Both the position numbers and the translations under genes were made by a program. This document shows positions 58,735 through 64,000 of a stretch of 64,000 nt of DNA, piece by piece; the stretch's first letter is position 1, and each line of letters starts with the position of its first letter. The notes under the pieces are model-generated. The model made no database searches. It was not told the origin of the DNA and saw nothing but the letters and a program-made list of their open reading frames with translations. The stretch covers positions 15,218,330-15,282,329 of the forward strand of contig NW_004624784.1 of NCBI RefSeq assembly GCF_000247695.1, given 5' to 3'. Origin of the DNA: Heterocephalus glaber (lineage: Eukaryota; Chordata; Mammalia; Rodentia; Bathyergidae).

Positions 58735-59585
58735 ATTTCTCCCATCTCTGTACAAATATGCCCCTTTTATCAAGAGGAGGGAATTACTTCCCCTCTCCTC
58801 AAATCTGGGTTGGCCCTAACACTTGCTCTGGCCCAGACAATGTGGAAGTGGCACCATGCCTGGTCTCAGCCTTGGCCTAAAGGCCCAGCAGCTTCCAACC
58901 GGGATCTAGCTGCCATGGTGCTGTGGTTTGAATATAGTTTTTCCCCAGGGAAGCTCCTCTTGGAGTTTAATCTCCATTGTGATGAAGTGAGAGGGTGGAG
59001 ACTTAATCCCACTACAGTATATGGAGGCAGGACCTTGGGAGGTAGTTAGGATTAGCTAAAATCATCAGGATGGAGCCCCATGATTGAATCCTGGAGGCTT
59101 TATAAGAAGAGAGTGAGCTACTAGATGGCACATATATACTTATCCTGTCACTCACCATGGGACACCTTGAACCACCTTCTTTGTGAGTAGGAAGGCCACC
59201 AGCAGATGAAGATCCTCAACCTTAGGTCTCCAGAACCATGAGCCAACATAGGTGTCTTTGAAACCCACTCAGTCTGTGGCAATGTGCTCTTAGTAACAGA
59301 AAACACACAGTGAGTGGCATAGGTTAGAGTAATGGTTGATGAAGATCCCATGAACTTATGAAGAGGGAAATGCCTAGCTGGCCCAGCCACTCCAGGTGCC
59401 AGATGTGCCAGTAAGCCCGTATGGATGTTCCAGCCTCAGCTAAATGCAATCTCATGAATGATCCAACCTGACACCATGTGGAGGAGAAGCTGCCTAGCAG
59501 GGTGCTCCCACCCCACAGAATCACAAAAAGTAATAAAATCATGGTTGTTTCTTTATATGGCACTGGGTAACTGAGATGCCCAGTT
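58735..59585 (+). mobile_element. MLT1-like LTR, split by an MST-like LTR
   Basis: Left half: atcaagaggagggaattact, aatctgggttggccctaaca, gacaatgtggaagtggcacc. Right half: tgatccaacctgacaccatg, cacagaatcacaaaaagtaa, tggcactgggtaactgagat. The same family is seen at 21545 and 63240. Confidence 0.55.
58919..59312 (+). mobile_element. MST/MLT-type MaLR LTR
   Basis: Sense MaLR signature: ctgtggtttgaatatagttt, tggaggcaggaccttgggag, ccccatgattgaatcctgga, ccagaaccatgagccaacat, cccactcagtctgtggcaat. It sits inside the MLT1-like LTR. Confidence 0.7.
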
Positions 59586-61409
59586 AGTGCAGACTCTTTT
59601 CCTTGGGTCTTGACATTGGGAAGATTTAGCCAGACTGTATCCCTGGCTGTAATAGCAGAACAAAAGCACCAGTATTGATTTATGGAGACTCTGCTGTCAT
59701 TTGCTACATCCTTGTTTCTCCAACCTGCTATATATCTGGGACTGTGGGTACTTTGCCCATTCTCCAGCTGCATTCTGTGGCTTACCTTGGACTGGGAGTC
59801 CCATGAAGACAGGACTATTCTTTGCTTTGCTTTCTCTCTAGACTCAGGGACAATTCTCTACAACATGAAGCATGCTTGGTCATGATGTTGGCTGGTCAGT
59901 CAATCTGGCTAGCAATTAGGTTAAATGCCCAAATCAATCTCCACTGATAATTCACAGAAAGTGGCTTTTTATAGTGGGGTAATTCAATTTCCTTTTCTAT
60001 GTTGCTGCTGGCCAGAAGAGCTTGGTGAAACTAGCGAAAGCAGGCTTTTCAGCATTTGCTGATTGGTCTTTGTACCATGAAGGCCCTCTTGGGAAACTCA
60101 GAGGTTTCAGAATATTTCTCAACCCCACTCCACCATCCCCTAACTGGATGTACCTTGTTGTGCATGCTGTGCCCCGGCCAGTAACTTGTTGTCATATAAA
60201 TTAATTAGGAAATGACTAATGTCAATTTCCCTTTCATCACAGATGCCAGAATGCCAGAAGGATTGGGGACCTGGAGAGGAGAGAGGAGGAGAGTGGAGGA
60301 TGGTAAATGAACTCATATCTTTCCCCCAGAGAGAAAACTCCACAGGATCTGGGCACTCCCTGCATTTCTCCACCTTCAGCCGCCCCCATGAGCCTCTGCA
60401 GGGAGATTTTTCTGAATAATGGAACATTTTCCTGTTTTAATCAGATGCAATTTTGCAAACAGTTTTTATGATTTAGCAAGTCCATTAAAACTGGCATTTG
60501 TTCTGCTCTGACATTCGAAAGGGGCTCCACAGAGCATAAACATTGGAAATTACTTGTAGGCAAAGACAATATTAAAATTCCCCAGCCTGGGCCTGTTGTC
60601 TGAGAAATTCTGTTATCAAGCATCATGCCAGCTACGATCAGAGGCGCTTGAGATATATACTGCTTCCTCTTTACATACTAGCTAGGGGCACTGGAAGTTG
60701 GGCAGCAATAAAGATGCAATGCTGTTATCTTTCAGCACTCTGGGCATCAGGAGAGGAATGGGTCTTAAAGGGAACTCACTGGAAGAACAGGTCACAAAGT
60801 GCAAAATCTGAAGGAAGAGGGTGGGTGAGCTCATCTTTAAGGGCAAGCCTGGAAATTGCTTTCTTGCCCACAATGAATGATAGAGTATTTTGGCACATAA
60901 TTAAGAAGGTCAGTTTTGTCAATTTCACTTGTAGTCAATTCTCAATTATCCATGTACTAATAAATGACCAGGTCAAAGGAAAACTCTACTGTTGCCTGCT
61001 TTCTGCTTCCTAGCAGGGCCTCCTCTCTCCATAGAAGCAAAGAATAGCAGTGGCCAGAGAGGCTTTGGGAAAGATCTCCACTCTATCAATCAATGTGGAA
61101 GCAATATAAGAAATCACAGAAGGCAAAACCTGGCAGATCAAGCTACATAAATTTAGAACATATGTGCATAACAAACTAATAAACCATTTTATAAAAAATG
61201 ACCGAAGGAAAAATATGTTTCCAGAATTTCATGTGTTAATGTCTTAAGAATAAACAATTGCAGTATAAATTGATAGAAACATTCTAGGAGTCAAGATTAG
61301 GTGGGGGAGGGGTGAGGACAACAAAATGGCAAGGATGTGAATAATGATTTATGCAACAAGAAGTTCTGAAGAATGAACATATGTTTTTAAGAAAGGGCAA
61401 TATCATTTA
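59586..61409. other. Mostly unassigned; candidate conserved block 60180-60650
   Basis: 60180-60650 is non-repeat and AT-motif-rich: ataaattaattaggaaatga, cagatgcaattttgcaaaca, ttatgatttagcaagtccat, with a CpG-bearing right end (gctacgatcagaggcgcttg). The CNE reading has low confidence. 61080-61400 may be an old L1 tail. Confidence 0.3.
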
Positions 61410-63235
61410 TAATTAAAGAAACACCAAGATAAAAAAACAAACTGTTTAGACTTTCAGTTAAACATGGAGGATTGGACACATGTACTTATTTCTTCTCCCT
61501 TCCAAATCTCCACTAAAATGATAATAAAATATAAAAGAATACCATAAACTCCCAAGAACCAAAAGGATAGAAAAAGACACAGTAACAACCAAAGACATCA
61601 ACTACAAGACAGAGGCTGCTACAGGAATGGTAACTGATGTGGACACCAAAGATAAGGATCTGCAGAAAGAAGTCTGCCAGGAAGGCTATGGATTTACTTG
61701 CAAAACTTCAAAGGCACTAGACCTAGAGGAGGCTTAGTCCTAGGGATGGACAGGCAGAGCAGCAGGCTTCATATATTAAACAGAAGGGTGCAACTCGTGG
61801 GACATGGTAGGATTCAAAGCTGATGGAGAAATTGCAAGATTTTTGGTTCCCGCAATGAAGTGACCTAGATGACCAGCATGCATGCCCAAGACAATGACCT
61901 AGAAAGGTAGGCCTCCTTTAAATGTGTAACTGACCTTTAAGAAAGTAAAGCAACTCACCTGTGAGCCAGACACAAAGCATCTAAAGCAGCAAACAAGTGA
62001 ATTGACACTGCAGCACCTGCATGATTTTGCAGCTTTAGGAGCCCAAGCCTCGGGGACTAATGCTCATGTGGGATGAAGGGAGGGCCATTAGGCCTTCTGA
62101 AGAGGAGTGTTGGAACTGAGATATTTGCATAGGTCATTGACCTTTAAATGATTACATGCTCACAAAAAAATGTAATAGAAAATGTCCACTATTGGTCAGA
62201 AAGATGGCAGAAAACTGATTTGCTTCAACCTGGTCACGTTCTCACCTAGTAATTTATAACCATGGGCCAACTCTTCATACAGGTATGATCTTTGACTTTA
62301 CACTAGCTTCCTGACACAGAAACAAACAAGTTGATAATATCATATTAAAAAGGAATCCAGGGTTTGTGACATATTTGAGGCTCTTAACCAAGCACAAACT
62401 CTTCTTAGAATATCATGTTCTTTGTAAATTTCTTAAGGACTCCATGGATCAAGCTCTGTCAAAGAGTTTATAATACAAAATTCAAAAATGCACAACAAAC
62501 AATATTAAAAGGAAAAGAATGTACCACCAAAGTCAGGACAATGACTTTCTTTGGAGAAGAGATTATGACTAAGAAGAGAAGAACAAGAACTCTGAGTATT
62601 GGAAATAGTCTATTTCTTGAAATAATTGAAGATGTAAAAGAAGAAATTGAAAACATAAAAAGACACTAAGAAAGACATGAGGTAAATGTGAACCCCCCAA
62701 AAGTTTTAGAAATGAACTATGCTATTAAAGTTTAAAAAGTCAATGGAGAGCTTAGACAGTATATTAGATGTGGTTGAAGAATTAATGAATTAAAAAATAA
62801 ATCTTAAGAAATTACCTAGAAAGTAACTGAAAATATAAAGAGATGAAAAGTATTAAGAGACATGAAGACTCTCAGCATATGTCAAACAGTAAAAAGGACA
62901 GAATAGAGACACTAGCAAAGAGGTAAAATTCCAAGAGATAATGGGAATTTTCCAGAACTAGAAAACTTATCTGGGAAGAGTGAGGATACCTAATACTAAA
63001 TGCACATTGTTAGTGAGCTCTTTGTTTTACTTGGGAGGAGAGCAGTGACTAATCCACTTTAGATTTTATATTAAATATAGATGCAAAAATTTTTGAAGGT
63101 ATGCACTTAAAAAGTAAAAATGGAATATATAGCTTTCAAACTAGTAGGCAGAATATAAGAACACTTTTTACAATCTTCCATTGTTTCAATAGAAGGCAGA
63201 GACAAAGAAAATGAACTGAATAAAAAGTGGGGTGT
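61410..63235 (+). mobile_element. HAL1/L1-like LINE fossil
   Basis: A-rich sense-strand LINE sequence with HAL1-style segments: aaacatggaggattggacac, aaactcccaagaaccaaaag, gagattatgactaagaagag, gataatgggaattttccaga, atggaatatatagctttcaa. An 84-codon ORF (62415-62669) within it has a lysine/arginine-rich and then acidic make-up like an ORF1 fragment, but the frame is broken elsewhere. HAL1 elements carry ORF1 only. I cannot exclude an old L1. Confidence 0.5.
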
Positions 63236-63239
63236 GGTA

Positions 63240-63490
63240 TACTGTATTTTCTGAAAGTGATCCCAACAATATTTCAAATCCCACAGGCTCTTCCAGAACT
63301 TTGACACTGCCCATCAAGATATGGAGTCTACTGCACCATTCGTTGAGCCTTGGGAGGATTTTGACACTACCTTGACTAACAGAATGTGGTAGAAGTAGTT
63401 GCTGAAGGTTAGATCATAAAAAACAATGTGGCTTCCACTTGGTAGATTTCCCACCCACTCCCATCTGTCTCATTAAGATTCTTGCTCTTG
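63240..63490 (+). mobile_element. MLT1-like LTR fragment, interrupted by the L1
   Basis: atcaagatatggagtctact, cttgactaacagaatgtggt, agaagtagttgctgaaggtt and tagatcataaaaaacaatgt belong to the same MLT1-like family as 21545 and 58735. The match stops at about 63490, where the L1 starts. Confidence 0.5.
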
Positions 63491-63720
63491 GGGGCTTCCA
63501 GGCCACGATCCCTCCTGCCACTCTGGGCCCAGAGGTAGGGGCTTCTGAGCTGCCGTCCCACTGCTCCTGGTTCAGAGGAAGGGGCTTCCCAGTCACCATC
63601 CCTCCCACTGCTCGCAGCCCAGAGGAAAGGGCTTTTGGGCCGCCTTCTGTCCCACCACTCCAGGCCCAGAGGAAGGGGCTTCCAGGCCACCATCCCTACG
63701 GCCACTCCTGGTCCCTGTCC
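63491..63720 (+). repeat. Five tandem 47-bp monomers (L1 5' UTR)
   Basis: Units begin with ggggcttcc-like motifs at 63491, 63538, 63581, 63628 and 63675, spaced 47, 43, 47 and 47 bases. Each continues as caggccaccatccctcccac-like sequence and closes with ggcccagaggaa-like sequence. Monomer arrays in rodent L1 5' UTRs act as promoters, so this is the likely promoter of the element, by analogy only. The minus ORFs at 63409-63816 are antisense to it and show the repeat as recurring W-E/P-S-G-like segments. Confidence 0.85.
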
Positions 63721-63789
63721 CACCTCTCCCATCTCATAGGAGGTGACCTGTGTGGGTGCCAACAGCACCCCACACCTGCCCCAGTTGAA

Positions 63790-64000
63790 ATGAGAAAACA
63801 CATAAATAAGTCTCAAAACCAGACTTCCAGATCACCTACAGCAACTCCAAAGGAAAATGAGATGGAACACTCTGATACTCAACCAACTGGACTCACTGAA
63901 CAGGCAACAAAAGGGGATCTGGAAAAAATGAAATCAGAAATAATTTCTCAGATAACAGGAGAAATTGTGCCCCTAGTGCAAGACATGATTAATAAATCTA
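63790..64000 (+). CDS. L1 ORF1 protein, N-terminal part (cut by window edge)
   Basis: Seventy codons from ATG at 63790 stay open to the window end. The start is the first ATG after the monomer array, and G at -3 gives acceptable context. The N-terminus is basic and polar (MRKHINKSQNQTSRS), then serine/threonine/proline-rich. From about residue 43 it becomes an alternating charged/hydrophobic stretch (GDLEKMKSEI) that looks like the start of the ORF1p coiled coil. ORF1p is the RNA-binding, trimeric chaperone of the L1 ribonucleoprotein. RRM and C-terminal domains would lie beyond the window. It was missed as an ORF because it has no stop inside the window. Assignment rests on context, composition and the position after the monomers. 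Confidence 0.7.
   Translation, partial: MRKHINKSQNQTSRSPTATPKENEMEHSDTQPTGLTEQATKGDLEKMKSEIISQITGEIVPLVQDMINKS

Larger units (their letters stand above)
63490..64000 (+). mobile_element. 5' end of an apparently full-length L1, continuing beyond the window
   Basis: A GC- and CpG-richer 5' UTR (about 63490-63789) with tandem monomers is followed directly by an ORF1 start codon and a frame open to the last base. L1 insertions are usually 5'-truncated, so a copy retaining its monomeric promoter region is either full length or close to it. The other two young L1 pieces in the window (13149 and 39951) keep only 3' ends. The rest of this element lies outside the window. Confidence 0.7.

Overview
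The window is non-coding mammalian chromosomal DNA dominated by interspersed repeats. I find no host protein-coding exon, tRNA, rRNA or CRISPR array. Very old mammalian repeats (MIR, L2, MER5-like, MLT1-like, a Tigger-type MITE) lie beside rodent-type SINEs: tRNA-Ala-derived ID elements and a 7SL-derived B1 monomer fused to an ID tail. B1-ID fusions and ID copies ending in ggtacc before the A tail point to a rodent outside the mouse/rat lineage, such as a squirrel-, beaver- or hystricomorph-like animal. That species guess is inference. The mostly CpG-poor, repeat-diluted sequence with a few CpG-rich, AT-motif-rich blocks would fit an intron or gene desert near a regulated gene.

Layout. 1-5 kb: a candidate conserved enhancer-like block (about 690-1110) and MIR copies. 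5-12 kb: MER5-like transposons, ID and B1-ID SINEs. 13-16 kb: a young L1 3' end with a target-site duplication (13149-13523), an older L1 3' end and an L2 fragment. 16-21 kb: mostly unique sequence with two candidate conserved blocks. 21.5-24.3 kb: a nested stack, with an MLT1-like LTR split by a complete MaLR-type retrotransposon (two LTRs plus a non-coding interior) that itself carries an ID SINE. 25.1-25.6 kb: a MIR split by a Tigger-type MITE at a TA site. 31-34 kb: a long L2. 35.9-39.7 kb: a decayed antisense ERVL pol region with a recognisable but frame-broken reverse transcriptase, plus an LTR. 39.95-40.57 kb: an L1-type 3' end holding two tandem units, flanked by a perfect 19-bp target-site duplication. 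48.2-49.0 kb: an MLT1-like LTR interrupted by a class II solo LTR with a 6-bp duplication. 51-59 kb: several MaLR LTRs. 61.4-63.2 kb: a HAL1/L1-like fossil. 63.49 kb to the end: the 5' end of an apparently full-length L1, with five 47-bp promoter-like monomers followed by an ORF1 that is open to the window edge.

No genes act together here. The story is layered retrotransposition, readable as a relative chronology: MIR, L2 and MLT1-like first, then ERVL, MaLR and MER5/Tigger, then ID/B1, class II ERV and the youngest L1s. Most long ORFs in the window are chance or antisense-of-repeat ORFs. The only reading frame I accept as coding is the partial L1 ORF1 at the right edge.
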